Assembly (NCBI RefSeq): GCF_023241715.1
Contig: NZ_JALQCW010000012.1
Coordinates: forward strand, 62,001-126,000
From: Pseudomonas morbosilactucae
GTDB taxonomy: Bacteria > Pseudomonadota > Gammaproteobacteria > Pseudomonadales > Pseudomonadaceae
Direction of reading: 5' to 3'
DNA: 64,000 nucleotides
Below the pieces are notes generated by a model. It was given only the letters and a program-made list of their open reading frames with translations, did not search any database and was not told the DNA's origin. The translations under genes were made by a program, and so were the position numbers. Positions within the stretch are counted from its first letter, which is position 1, and every line of letters begins with the position of its first letter. This document shows, in pieces, positions 25,792 through 34,056 of the stretch.

Positions 25792-26091
25792 ATGCACATT
25801 TATGTAATCGATCCTGAGCATGCCTCGGGTAAAACCATTCGTTGTGGCCACTGCTGGGATTGCGACGCAACGCATATTGAGCTTTCTCACACTGGTGAAC
25901 ATGACCCCAATGAGCATTTGGTGCTCTGTTACCACTGCGCATACCTCGCAGGCCTCAAGTTATGCCCAAGGTGCAATATCGACTCCACAGTAACTGTCGT
26001 GGCACACCATCTAGTCGTTGAGCTCATACCTATCCACGCCCCGTGGGAACTGGAAGTACATCCCCAGCCTCAGGTAATGAGCGCCGGCTAA
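25792..26091 (+). CDS. Small zinc-ribbon protein, unknown function
   Basis: 99 residues with three CxxC units, CGHCWDC, CYHC and CPRC, consistent with one or two zinc sites. It lies 70 bp after the GyrA-arm-like gene on the same strand, so the two may be co-transcribed. I do not recognise the family; it is not the short gyrase inhibitor YacG, whose pattern differs. The ATG at 25792 has only a weak GGGATA-like site. Confidence 0.5.
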   Translation: MHIYVIDPEHASGKTIRCGHCWDCDATHIELSHTGEHDPNEHLVLCYHCAYLAGLKLCPRCNIDSTVTVVAHHLVVELIPIHAPWELEVHPQPQVMSAG

Positions 26092-26109
26092 CCCACCCAT
26101 GGACCTTGC

Positions 26110-26131
26110 GGGTCGGCCCAAGGCCGATCCG
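26110..26131. terminator. Hairpin after the zinc-ribbon gene
   Basis: GGGTCGGCC-CAA-GGCCGATCC forms a near-perfect stem 18 bp after the stop at 26091. There is no T run, so it may be only a transcript-stabilising hairpin. Confidence 0.4.
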
Positions 26132-26581
26132 CAATATCAGGCGGACAACTGCACAGACTTGCCCGCCCATATGTAGCTGCCACTGACGGCGGGTATGCCA
26201 ACCATGGTGGGGCCGCGGTGTACTCAGGTTCATCGCCAACCACAGCTGCACCCTGTTTGCTTGATACCGAATAGGATTCGGCGCACTGATTCTCACAAAC
26301 CGGCAATTGGGATAGATCAATTGGGCTGTGGTATCCAGTTGATCCCATGGCGTTTATGGCTGCACCTGACGGGGGACGCTATCCGGGCACATAAATGCTT
26401 GGGCGCAGTTCGCAGCTTGCGGGAAGCGCCCTAGGATCAATCGATTAGTTTTTCAGTCGTATTAATTTCGAAAGCCGACAAGTTTTCGCTGTTTCGGGGC
26501 AAACTCACGGGGTGCAAAAATAAGCACCCGACCGGCTCCAGATGTCACGCGAGGATTGCCCACCAGCGCAAATTCGCCTTT
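26132..26581. other. No recognisable gene; one end-repeat-like site
   Basis: About 450 bp without a supported frame. GTCGTATTAATTTC near 26457 closely resembles the inner right-end repeat GTCGCATTAATTTC at 27448-27461, and a small hairpin (GGGTGCAAAAATAAGCACCC) lies near 26510. Confidence 0.4.
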
Positions 26582-27382
26582 CTACTGGTTCATCTTTTCC
26601 ATCGCCTCATGGTGCTTTTGAATGAACTCAGCCGCTGGTGCTAGTGCGGGGTTTTTGGGAAGGAGCATCTGTTTCCCGTGTAAATCGACTGATACGACCT
26701 TATCAAAGTGGCTGTATGGTTCGTAGAGCATCTCCGGATCCACGAACTGGATTCGATGCGCCAGGTCTATCGTCATCCAGCCTTTATCGAATAGAGAGTG
26801 GTGAAGGCTATTCAGCAGGATGCCGTTGCGCACATCCAGGCGCTGTTCAGGTAAGCAGGACGACCACGGAACGATATGGCAAGCCTCCAGCGCCTCAGTG
26901 AAAGACATCCCGGTAAAAGCGCACCGGCGTCCGTAGCATTCGAGCAAGGCGTCGCGGAACATAACCTGAGCCATTCCCCTTGATTTGACCAAGCGCATCA
27001 CATCGCCTGCGCTGCTAGGCGTGGTCGCCAGCTCGGTCACTATTTTTTCGTAGAGCTGCCCGTCAGCCGCAAAGGAGAACGGATTCTCAATCGACTGCCA
27101 TTGGTGGTCGTAGACTGAAACGAGTCCTTCGGCTCGCCGGTCCAAATCGAAAGCAAAAAATCCGCGACCGATTCTTCCATTGCGGTCTGTAGCGAGAATG
27201 GTGATCGGTGGCAACCCTTCAGAAATGCAGTGCTCTTGTATAAGTTCAAGGACGTATTTGATTGGACGATGATGAATGCCGATCGCTGCACCTAACGCGC
27301 CATAGGTAATGGTGGTTCGCTGCGTTGCACAACTGATCAGAGTATTCCATGCGTGATAAGCGCGTTGTGCTTGGTTAACCAT
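26582..27382 (-). CDS. HNH endonuclease
   Basis: 266 residues from the ATG at 27382, which has AAGGAG 8 bp before it; the longer frame runs into the transposon end. The C-terminal HNH domain is clear: RRCAFTGMSFTEALEACHIV, then PWSSC and DVRNGILLNSLHHSLFDKGW, with the metal and catalytic His residues in place. The N-terminus (TTITYGALGAAIGIHHRPIK) resembles the DNA-binding winged part of alkyltransferase-like proteins. It would cut DNA, and a restriction or defence role is plausible. It is the last cargo gene, 60 bp from the right end repeats, transcribed inward. Confidence 0.82.
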   Translation of the reverse strand: MVNQAQRAYHAWNTLISCATQRTTITYGALGAAIGIHHRPIKYVLELIQEHCISEGLPPITILATDRNGRIGRGFFAFDLDRRAEGLVSVYDHQWQSIENPFSFAADGQLYEKIVTELATTPSSAGDVMRLVKSRGMAQVMFRDALLECYGRRCAFTGMSFTEALEACHIVPWSSCLPEQRLDVRNGILLNSLHHSLFDKGWMTIDLAHRIQFVDPEMLYEPYSHFDKVVSVDLHGKQMLLPKNPALAPAAEFIQKHHEAMEKMNQ

Positions 27383-27443
27383 GGCACTGCTCCTTAAGGG
27401 TGAATGGAGATTTTTCATGGGTGAGGGAGCAATGGTGTACCTT

Positions 27444-27492
27444 GCCGGTCGCATTAATTTCAATTTTTTCGCATCTATTTCCAAAACCTACA
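27444..27492. repeat. Right transposon end with two TnsB-type repeats
   Basis: On the minus strand the end reads TGTAGGTTTTGGAAATAGAT and continues GCGAAAAAA (27492 to 27464). A second copy, GAAATTAATGCGACCGGC (27461 to 27444), differs at two positions from the left inner repeat at 5620. The right end is shorter than the left (two repeats against four), the usual asymmetry of Tn7-like elements. Confidence 0.85.
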
Positions 27493-27497
27493 GCCGC
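27493..27497. repeat. Right target-site duplication GCCGC
   Basis: This is a direct copy of the 5 bp at 5496-5500, immediately after the ACA terminus. Confidence 0.9.
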
Positions 27498-28338
27498 CAC
27501 CCACCAGGGCTGCGGCAGAAGCCGAGTGGTGGGGCTGGCGAAACGGCCGTTGCGGCCAATGGCTCAAGGGCACGTGGCTGGTCACGGACTGGATGGCCGC
27601 AACCTCCAGGGCTTCCTGTTCTTCCAGGGGCGGCAGCAAACCGGGCAGGCGGCTGGCGAGCAGGGTCTTGCCGGTGCCTGGCGGGCCGCTGAACAGCAGG
27701 TTGTGAATGCCGGCGGCAGCCACCAGCAAGGCACGTTTGGCGGCTTCCTGACCCTGGACATCCTTCAGGTCGGGATAGGGCGCCTGAGCGCGCAGCAAAC
27801 CGTTGGCGACAAAGGGCTCGATGGGGTTGTGGCCGTTGAGGTGGGCGGCGGCTTGCAGCAAGTGGTCGACGGCAATCACCCGCAGCCCCGAAGCCAGGCA
27901 GGCCTCCTCAGCGTTGGCTTGGGGCACCAGCAAGGTACGCCCGGCGTTGCGCGCGGCCAGGGCCGCGGGTAGCACGCCGCGCACCGGCCGCACCGCCCCG
28001 GACAACGCCAGCTCGCCGAGGCACTCGATATTCTCAAGGGCCAGGGTGGGCACCTGGACGCTGGCCGCGAGAATGCCCAGGGCAATGGCCAGGTCGAAAC
28101 GCCCGCCGTCCTTGGGCAAGTCGGCCGGGGCCAGGTTGAGGGTGATGCGTCGTGCGGGGAAGTCGAAGCCTGAATTGAGGATCGCGCTGCGCACCCGGTC
28201 CTTGCTTTCCTTGACGGCAGTTTCGGGTAGCCCTACCAGGGTCAGGCTGGGCAGGCCGTTGGCCAGGTGGACTTCCACCGAGACGGCCGGTGCTTGCACG
28301 CCGACCTGGGCACGGCTGTGGACAATGGCCAGAGACAT
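27493..28338 (-). pseudogene. comM: comM, 5' fragment (interrupted by the Tn7-like element)
   Basis: The first 282 residues of ComM, starting MSLAIVHSRAQVGVQAPAVS with the Lon-like N-terminal domain and the AAA+ Walker A motif LLFSGPPGTGKTLLASRLPG. It ends at RQPHHSASAAALVGGG, exactly at the insertion point. Translation would add a few residues from the transposon end and stop at 27475. The remaining half is at 4851-5500. Loss of ComM lowers chromosomal transformation in species that are naturally competent. Confidence 0.94.
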
Positions 28339-28452
28339 ACTCGTTCCTTGAGGCTGTAAAACCGCGTCCTGCGGTTGCTCAAGCGTAGCCCTGGCAACGG
28401 GCCCTTGGGCCCGCTGACGCCTGGCAAATGTGCGCAGGATGTTGCGGGGCTA

Positions 28453-29202
28453 TCAGCCTCGCCAGTCGTGGGACCAGCCGGGTTGGGCGATTCGCTGCTC
28501 GTAGAGAGCGATGTCCGAGGGGTTGTCCACTTCCACCCAGCCACCACGGATGGCTACGGTGGCGATGGCGATGCCGGCCTTGAGCAGGGCGCGCAGCAGG
28601 CTGGTCATGTCGAGCTTGTCGATCTGCGCGTCAGACAGGCCCGACAGCAACCTTTGGACCTGTTGCCAGCCCTGCGGGGTGAACTTCAGCAGGCCCATGT
28701 ATTGCCCCTGGATGTCATCGCGGCTGGCCGCGGACTCACCGATGCCGAGCAGTTGCCCATGCGCCTGGCGAAAGGTTTCGGCATCGCTCAAGGGGTCGTC
28801 GAAGCGCGCCGACCACAGGTCCCACCAGGCCAGGTCATAGGTGATGCTCAGGTCGGCGGGCGAGCGCATCAGGTCCTGGATGATGTCCGGGCGGTAGACG
28901 ATGTCGCCGTAGCACACCAGGGTCGGGGCGCTGGACAGCAAGGCGTCGGCCCGCATTAGGCTGCGCACCATGTTGCTGCTGGCCCAATGGGGGTTGTACA
29001 GCCGGCTGCTGCCGTAGCCTTCGAGGGCTTCGCTGCAATAGCCGCTGACCAGGTGCACCTCGTCGACACCGGCGCTGGCCAGGGCTTGCAGCTGCCACTC
29101 CAGCAACGGCTGGCCTGCCAGGCGGGTCAGGGGCTTGGGTTGCTCGGCGGTCAGGTCTTTCAGGCGGGAACCGCGGCCGGCGGCAAGAATTACGGCTCTC
29201 AT
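28453..29202 (-). CDS. Sugar-nucleotidyltransferase family enzyme; proposed CTP:phosphoglutamine cytidylyltransferase
   Basis: 249 residues with the nucleotidyltransferase start VILAAGRGSRL and KPLTRLAGQPLLEWQL, the sequence NPHWASSNMVRSL and the metal site YGDIVY, as in LicC/HddC-type enzymes. By context and size it corresponds to Campylobacter Cj1416, which joins phosphoglutamine to CTP. It is the last gene of a seven-gene minus-strand cluster and lies 6 bp after the amidotransferase gene. Without its neighbours it could equally be a phosphocholine or sugar-phosphate nucleotidyltransferase. Confidence 0.75.
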   Translation of the reverse strand: MRAVILAAGRGSRLKDLTAEQPKPLTRLAGQPLLEWQLQALASAGVDEVHLVSGYCSEALEGYGSSRLYNPHWASSNMVRSLMRADALLSSAPTLVCYGDIVYRPDIIQDLMRSPADLSITYDLAWWDLWSARFDDPLSDAETFRQAHGQLLGIGESAASRDDIQGQYMGLLKFTPQGWQQVQRLLSGLSDAQIDKLDMTSLLRALLKAGIAIATVAIRGGWVEVDNPSDIALYEQRIAQPGWSHDWRG

Positions 29203-29208
29203 GTCATT

Positions 29209-29847
29209 TCACTCAAATAGCCAGTGGCACAGTTGTCGATCGGATTCGTGCAGCACCGTGTCGCGCTCGGGGTGCCACATGATCCCGGCCAGCTTCAGGT
29301 GCCGATGCACCAGGGCTTCGCAGTGGCCCGCCGCGTCCACGGCCCAGGGGCGCAGGACCTCGGGTACGGGGGCGAGCAATTGCTGGCCATGAAAGGAATT
29401 GACCGAGCGCGACGGGGGCTGACCCTGCAGCCAGGGTAGCTCTTGCAGGGCGGCGGGCAGCAAGCTGATGGGATGCCGCTGGGCCACATGCACGGCGCGT
29501 TCGGCAGGGGCCAGTTGGCCGCCGAAGAAGCGTTGGATCAATTGCAGCCCGCGACACACCCCCAGCACCGGCAAACCCTCTGCCACGCAGTGGGCCAGCA
29601 GCGCGTACTCGCTTTGATCCCGCAGCGGGTCGCTGCCGATGTCGTCGCCGCCACTGAGGATCAGCGCTTCCACACCCTGGTCCCGGGCGTAGCTCACGCT
29701 GTCATCGCCCAGGCTGGGCAGCAGCAGCCACTGATTGGCGCAGCCCAGCTCGGCCAGCAACCGATACCAGTCCCGCGCCAGACCATCCCGGGGCTCGTGA
29801 TAAGCCTCGGGGTTGCAGGTGCGCAGGGTGATGCCGATGCGTTTCAT
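29209..29847 (-). CDS. Class I glutamine amidotransferase (peptidase C26); proposed gamma-glutamyl-CDP-amidate hydrolase
   Basis: 212 residues from the ATG at 29847, which overlaps the stop of the kinase gene as ATGA. Triad: nucleophile Cys98 in LGVCRGLQ, then His192 and Glu194 in WHPERD. Family members hydrolyse gamma-glutamyl bonds. In Campylobacter the equivalent Cj1417 releases glutamate from CDP-glutamine to leave cytidine diphosphoramidate. That assignment rests on gene context. Confidence 0.75.
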   Translation of the reverse strand: MKRIGITLRTCNPEAYHEPRDGLARDWYRLLAELGCANQWLLLPSLGDDSVSYARDQGVEALILSGGDDIGSDPLRDQSEYALLAHCVAEGLPVLGVCRGLQLIQRFFGGQLAPAERAVHVAQRHPISLLPAALQELPWLQGQPPSRSVNSFHGQQLLAPVPEVLRPWAVDAAGHCEALVHRHLKLAGIMWHPERDTVLHESDRQLCHWLFE

Positions 29848-32240
29848 GGCTGCACCGGGTTCAGGGTTTTGTCGCGGCAATTGAGGGCGATGCGCGGGCT
29901 GCGCAGGATGCGGTTGAACAGTTGTTCGCCGCAGCCAATGGCCGCCGGAATACCGAACTCGGCGCAACGGATGGCCATGTGGGAGTTGGCCCCGCCGTAT
30001 TGGGTGACCAGCCCGGCGATGCCCCGGGTGAACACCCAGTCATAGCCGGGGTCGGCATTTTCGATGCAGATGATCTTGCCCTTGAGCGGTGCCGATGCCG
30101 GCGTGTCCTGCCGTAGCTCCAGGCCCATGGCTTCGACATTCTGCCGGGTGATGAAATTGGGCAGGCTGCGATGCAAAGGCGCCACGAACACGTCGTCGAC
30201 CGCGCTGATCAGGTGCCCGAGCTTCAGCGAAATGCCCTGTTCGTAGCTACGCCGAGCTTGGTTGGCGGACTCCAGCAGCACCCGGTCGATGTCATCCATC
30301 AGTGGCGCGGTCAGGCTGTCGAGCAGGCTGTGGATATCCAGGAACGACAGGTCTTCCCGGGCCAGGCCGACGTCGGCACCCCACTGCACCAGCAGTTGCA
30401 GGGCATCGGACAGGTCACGGGTGAACACCAGCTTGGCGTACTCCCGGGCCTGGATCGCCTGGCTGGCGTAACTCAGCAGTTGCTCGCTCGACAGCGGCCA
30501 GTGCTGCTCGTCCACCAGTTGTTGCAAGGCCTGTTGTTCCGTCGACGACAGCTGGAAGGGCGCCTGTTGCTCCGGGCTGGGGTGCAGTTCCACTGCCGCG
30601 GCGGCGAACAGGTCGTGACGTTCGTCATAGCGCAGGGAGGTGATGTCGTAAGTGCCGGGGCGCAGGTGGCCGAACTTGGCCACAAAGGCCGGCAGCGCCC
30701 GGGCGTCGGCGCAGACCTGGGCATAGTCGCGGGTCAGTTCGGTGGTCACGGTATGAATCGACTGCTTCCAGGCCAGCAGGCGCTCCTGGCTCAGGGCGCC
30801 ACGGCGACAGGCCGAGCGCATCAGGGCCTCGGCGATGAAGGCGTGACGGGCGAGCATGGCAAACGGCACGGTGCCCTGTTCGCGGCAGTCCAGCAGCAGG
30901 CGCTGGATGCTGTCCAGGTCGGCGGGCAGGGCTTCCAGGCGTCGCTGTTGCTGGTGCCGTTCGTGAGCCCGCACCTGCTCCAGCAGGGGGCCAAGGGCGC
31001 CGTCACCGCTGCCGCTCAGGGCCTGCCGCGTCAGTTGCTCCAGGGCGCGGCGATAAGTCAGTTGCTCGGCGGGCGTCAGGAGGTTGCCGTAGCGCTCGGC
31101 GAAGTCGCTGTCGAAGGTGAAGTCCAGGCAGGTCGGGACGATCTCGAACTCGACCTTGTCGTGCCACTGCGGGTGCGCTTGCAGGCGTTGCAGCCAGGCG
31201 TTGACCAACGTGTTGCACAGCGCCGGCTCAAGGCCGGCCGGCAGGAACGAGTTGAAGCTGCAACGCACGTCGATGTACGGGTGGTGGCCGAGCATCACCA
31301 TCAGCGCTTGATGTCGCGGATGGTGATAGCCCATCAGGGCTCGGGCCTCACGCCAGCTAGCGTCCGTCACCAGCCAGCGATACAGCGACGCCGCCAGGGG
31401 GCGCGGGGTGGTGCCGATGATCTCTGCGGGGTTCCAGTCGGGCATGACCCCGAGCAAGGTGCTGTCGCCGTACAGACCCGCCCGCGGGCCCAGGCGTTTG
31501 CCCAGGAAGTGCCGGATGTGTTCCAGCTGGCGCGCGACCCGGCGTTCGGTGACCGGGTGCCAGGTGTTGCACAGGGTGATACGCCGCACCTGCAGCACAT
31601 ACACCTGCTGGTGAAGGTCCACGGCGAATTCGATGTCCAGGGGCACGGCGCCGCACAGGGCTTCGAGTTCCCGGCAGGCCTCGAGCACGGCCTGCAGGCG
31701 CGGCGAACGCAATTGCTCGCCCTCGGTGTCGCGGTAGATCAGTACGGTTTTCTGGATGCCCAGCCCGCCAGTGATGGTATCGGTGAGCCCGCTCTCATCG
31801 TCGTAGTTGATGACGTAGTAGGGCGCGCCGTGCTCCAGGTCGTGGGTCATCACCACGCCACTCATCTGGATCGAGGTCAGCATCGGCTGGATCAGCACCT
31901 GATTGTCTTCGCTGGGGTGCTCGGCGAAGGACGCCATCACCTGTTCGATGGCCGCGCTGAGGGCTTGGGGATCGCTGGCGCACACATTCAGGCAACTGGC
32001 GAACAGGCCCGCCATGGAGCTGTTGAAGCCGTCCTCATTTTGCGCGCTGCTGCGCACGATCACACAGCCGCCATGCTCCATGCCGGCGATGTTTTGCAGC
32101 ACCTCGGCAGGCCGGTCTCGCCACTGCCCGGCGGTAAAGAAATACAGCGGCAGGATCTGCGAGCGGGTGACTCGCGGTAGCAGGCGCTCCAGGGTTTCGG
32201 ATTTAGTCCCGAAACGGATGCTCTGTGCGGTGCCGCTCAT
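29844..32240 (-). CDS. PEP-synthase-like kinase; proposed ATP-dependent L-glutamine kinase
   Basis: 798 residues from the ATG at 32240, which overlaps the formyltransferase stop (ATGA). The N-terminal ATP-binding domain has VIVRSSAQNEDGFNSSMAGL, where PEP synthases carry RSSA-E. The C-terminal phosphohistidine swivel domain has QYGGANSHMAIR with His about 754. The PEP/pyruvate barrel domain of true PEP synthase is absent; the middle part is a distinct helical region. Campylobacter Cj1418 has this build and phosphorylates the amide nitrogen of glutamine. Rifampicin phosphotransferases share the architecture but not the neighbours. Confidence 0.75.
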   Translation of the reverse strand: MSGTAQSIRFGTKSETLERLLPRVTRSQILPLYFFTAGQWRDRPAEVLQNIAGMEHGGCVIVRSSAQNEDGFNSSMAGLFASCLNVCASDPQALSAAIEQVMASFAEHPSEDNQVLIQPMLTSIQMSGVVMTHDLEHGAPYYVINYDDESGLTDTITGGLGIQKTVLIYRDTEGEQLRSPRLQAVLEACRELEALCGAVPLDIEFAVDLHQQVYVLQVRRITLCNTWHPVTERRVARQLEHIRHFLGKRLGPRAGLYGDSTLLGVMPDWNPAEIIGTTPRPLAASLYRWLVTDASWREARALMGYHHPRHQALMVMLGHHPYIDVRCSFNSFLPAGLEPALCNTLVNAWLQRLQAHPQWHDKVEFEIVPTCLDFTFDSDFAERYGNLLTPAEQLTYRRALEQLTRQALSGSGDGALGPLLEQVRAHERHQQQRRLEALPADLDSIQRLLLDCREQGTVPFAMLARHAFIAEALMRSACRRGALSQERLLAWKQSIHTVTTELTRDYAQVCADARALPAFVAKFGHLRPGTYDITSLRYDERHDLFAAAAVELHPSPEQQAPFQLSSTEQQALQQLVDEQHWPLSSEQLLSYASQAIQAREYAKLVFTRDLSDALQLLVQWGADVGLAREDLSFLDIHSLLDSLTAPLMDDIDRVLLESANQARRSYEQGISLKLGHLISAVDDVFVAPLHRSLPNFITRQNVEAMGLELRQDTPASAPLKGKIICIENADPGYDWVFTRGIAGLVTQYGGANSHMAIRCAEFGIPAAIGCGEQLFNRILRSPRIALNCRDKTLNPVQP

Positions 32241-32962
32241 GGCGTCTCCTCGGCGCGATCCACCGCCAGCAGTGCCAGGTGTTTGAGCAGCGGGTGAATG
32301 ATGAAGTAGGGCGGCTGTTCGGCCTCGGCCGGCAGGGCCTGCAGGGCTTCGGGGTCGTGGCGCCAGCGGGCCAGGACCCGCACCAGCAAATCGGCGCGGA
32401 TGGCGTTGTCGTACAGGTAGTCGATGTCCATGCCCGCCGGTGGCAAGGGGTATTGCTGGCGAGCCACCACCGGCCCGGTGTCGATCTGTTCGTCGAGAAG
32501 CAAGGCGCTGGCGGCGCATTGGCGTTGTTCGAGCACCTGGTAATACAGGGTGGTGCTGCCACGGTAGTCCGGCAGCCAGCCGGAGTGGATGTGCAGCACC
32601 GGCTGGCGTCGCAGCAGGGCCGGCGGTACCAGTTGGCCGCCGTAGCCGGAATACACCAGCAAGTCCGGCGCCTGGCGCTCCACGCAGGCCAGCAGCTCGG
32701 CGTCGTCCAGGGCCTGGGCGGCGCAGACTTCGTGGGGCCACTGTAGGGCGTTCAGGCAGGCGTCGAGGTCCTGGCTCAGGTCAGGGCAGAACAGCCCCGG
32801 CAGCGGCCGGACTTGCAGGTCGCGGGTGGTCTGCAACGGGCCGCCGCCTGCGCCATAGACAATCACCGACGCCGGTTGGATGCCCGCCGCCGCCAAGCCC
32901 TGCAGATAAGCCACAGAGCGTGCGGTGTAGGCACATAAAATGACCAGACGGGGGGGGCTCAT
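32237..32962 (-). CDS. Formyltransferase-family enzyme
   Basis: 241 residues from the ATG at 32962, coupled by ATGA overlaps on both sides. The formyltransferase core is visible: LVYSGYGGQLVPPALL, then HIHSGWLPDYRGSTTLYYQV and DEQIDTGPVVARQQ, with the catalytic His of the HxxxLPxYRG pattern and the Asp of DTG. It would move a formyl group from 10-formyl-tetrahydrofolate to an amine. The Campylobacter pathway has no such enzyme, so the end product here may be formylated on a sugar amine or on the phosphoramidate nitrogen (inference). Confidence 0.75.
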   Translation of the reverse strand: MSPPRLVILCAYTARSVAYLQGLAAAGIQPASVIVYGAGGGPLQTTRDLQVRPLPGLFCPDLSQDLDACLNALQWPHEVCAAQALDDAELLACVERQAPDLLVYSGYGGQLVPPALLRRQPVLHIHSGWLPDYRGSTTLYYQVLEQRQCAASALLLDEQIDTGPVVARQQYPLPPAGMDIDYLYDNAIRADLLVRVLARWRHDPEALQALPAEAEQPPYFIIHPLLKHLALLAVDRAEETP

Positions 32963-33531
32963 AGGCCGACCTCCGCAGCGAGGGTGCCGAGCACGTGCTG
33001 TTCTTCTGCCAGCAGCCAGGCCAGGTAGGCGCCCTGATCCGCTGTCAGGCGCGCCTGCTGCGAGACCAGGGTATCCGTCAGTTTGAGCAGGGCGCTGAGG
33101 TAGTACGCCGCGCCGCTTGCGGCCCAGCCATGCAGCATGCATTCGGCCAGCAACAGGTAAGGCAGCAGGTCTGAATAGGGGCTGTGGGGCTGCGGGCGAT
33201 GGGGGGCGGCGGTTTCATAGCACTCGTGCAGGCGCTTGCTGACTTCGAATTTTTTCAGCAGGCGAGGCAGCCAGTAGGCGACCCGGGGGCTGAAGGTGCT
33301 GCGGTCGGCCCGCAAGTCCAGGCACAGTTGGCTGAGCAGTGTGGCGCTGTCGGTCGTGGCTTCCGGCCCCGGGTCTGCCAGCAGCAGCGGTACCGGCGCG
33401 GGAAGTTGTCCACAGGCTTGCAGGCGCGAGGCGCGCCAGGCCTCGACAAAGGGTGCGCCCTGGTACGTGCTGTAGCGATAGGTCTGCGGCGTGGCCAGCA
33501 GGTCGCCGGTGCTGTAGGGGTAGTTCAGCAT
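32959..33531 (-). CDS. Unknown helical protein in the phosphoramidate-type cluster
   Basis: 190 residues from the ATG at 33531, overlapping the kinase stop; an earlier ATG at 33564 is possible. It is mostly helical, starting LNYPYSTGDLLATPQTYRYS and continuing RVAYWLPRLLKKFEVSKRLH and LPYLLLAECMLHGW. There is no signal peptide and no motif I recognise. The tight packing between the CysC-like kinase and the formyltransferase suggests a role in the same pathway. Confidence 0.65.
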   Translation of the reverse strand: MLNYPYSTGDLLATPQTYRYSTYQGAPFVEAWRASRLQACGQLPAPVPLLLADPGPEATTDSATLLSQLCLDLRADRSTFSPRVAYWLPRLLKKFEVSKRLHECYETAAPHRPQPHSPYSDLLPYLLLAECMLHGWAASGAAYYLSALLKLTDTLVSQQARLTADQGAYLAWLLAEEQHVLGTLAAEVGL

Positions 33532-34052
33532 GACGACGGATACCCGCACAGAAGACGAAGGCATTCCACGTAACCCGGAAGGTCATCGGGGTTGTGGCGA
33601 TTATGCAGGACCAGGTCCGGGCGTTGCGGCGGTGGGTAGGCGATGTCCATGCCCACCACATTGCTTTGTTCGCCGCGCAGGGCGGACTGGTACAGGCCTT
33701 TGTTGTCACGGCTGACCAGGGTGCTTAAAGGCACATCGACAAAGACTTCCTTGTAACTGGAGAAGCGCTGCCGGTTGTCGTCGCTGATGTCCTGGAAGAT
33801 CGACAGGATGCAGCACACCACATCGATGCCCTGGCTATCGAGCCAGCCGCACAGGGCCTGGATGCGCTCGGCATTCACCCGCCGCCCGGCGATGCTGTAG
33901 GCGTCGGCCCGCTGGTCATGGCGGAACAGCGCGCGGATTTCGTCGCCGTCGACAAACACGGTTTGCGGCCGCTGCGCCTTCAGGCTGGCATACAGGGCCC
34001 GGCCAATGGTGGTTTTGCCTGCACCCGACAGGCCGACCAGCCAGATCACCAT
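33525..34052 (-). CDS. CysC/APS-kinase-family protein; proposed cytidine diphosphoramidate kinase
   Basis: 175 residues, the size of APS kinase. P-loop WLVGLSGAGKTTIGRAL, FVDGDEIRALF and the substrate-lid region are present. There is no ATP sulfurylase or cysD/cysN nearby, so sulfate activation is an unlikely job. Campylobacter Cj1415, also annotated as CysC, phosphorylates the 3'-hydroxyl of cytidine diphosphoramidate, and I place this gene there. It lies 4 bp after the glycerophosphotransferase gene. Confidence 0.75.
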   Translation of the reverse strand: MVIWLVGLSGAGKTTIGRALYASLKAQRPQTVFVDGDEIRALFRHDQRADAYSIAGRRVNAERIQALCGWLDSQGIDVVCCILSIFQDISDDNRQRFSSYKEVFVDVPLSTLVSRDNKGLYQSALRGEQSNVVGMDIAYPPPQRPDLVLHNRHNPDDLPGYVECLRLLCGYPSSC

Positions 34053-34056
34053 GACG

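Larger units (their letters stand above)
5501..27492. mobile_element. Tn7-like transposon of the Tn6022/AbaR type inserted in comM (21,992 bp)
   Basis: The boundaries are set by TGT...ACA ends, end-repeat copies of AAATAGATGCGA on both sides and flanking GCCGC duplications. The left side carries five overlapping plus-strand transposition genes in the order TnsA, TnsB, TnsC, TniQ and TniE, as in Tn6022 (tniC-A-B-D-E). The insertion point in comM is the known hotspot of this family. The remaining 16 kb is cargo with mixed base composition, including a very AT-rich part near 23100-24800. The frameshift in tniA may mean the copy is immobile. An intact comM elsewhere in the strain is unlikely. Confidence 0.93.

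Noticed and set aside
25792..26091. DNA gyrase inhibitor YacG next to the GyrA-arm protein
   Set aside because: The cysteine spacing and length differ from YacG, so I left it unnamed.
5501..27492. CRISPR-associated transposon
   Set aside because: No Cas genes or repeat-spacer arrays are visible; target choice is by TniQ/TniD alone.
33525..34052. APS kinase for sulfate assimilation (cysC)
   Set aside because: No ATP sulfurylase or cysDN genes are near, and the neighbours fit the phosphoramidate pathway better; the plain cysC label would mislead.
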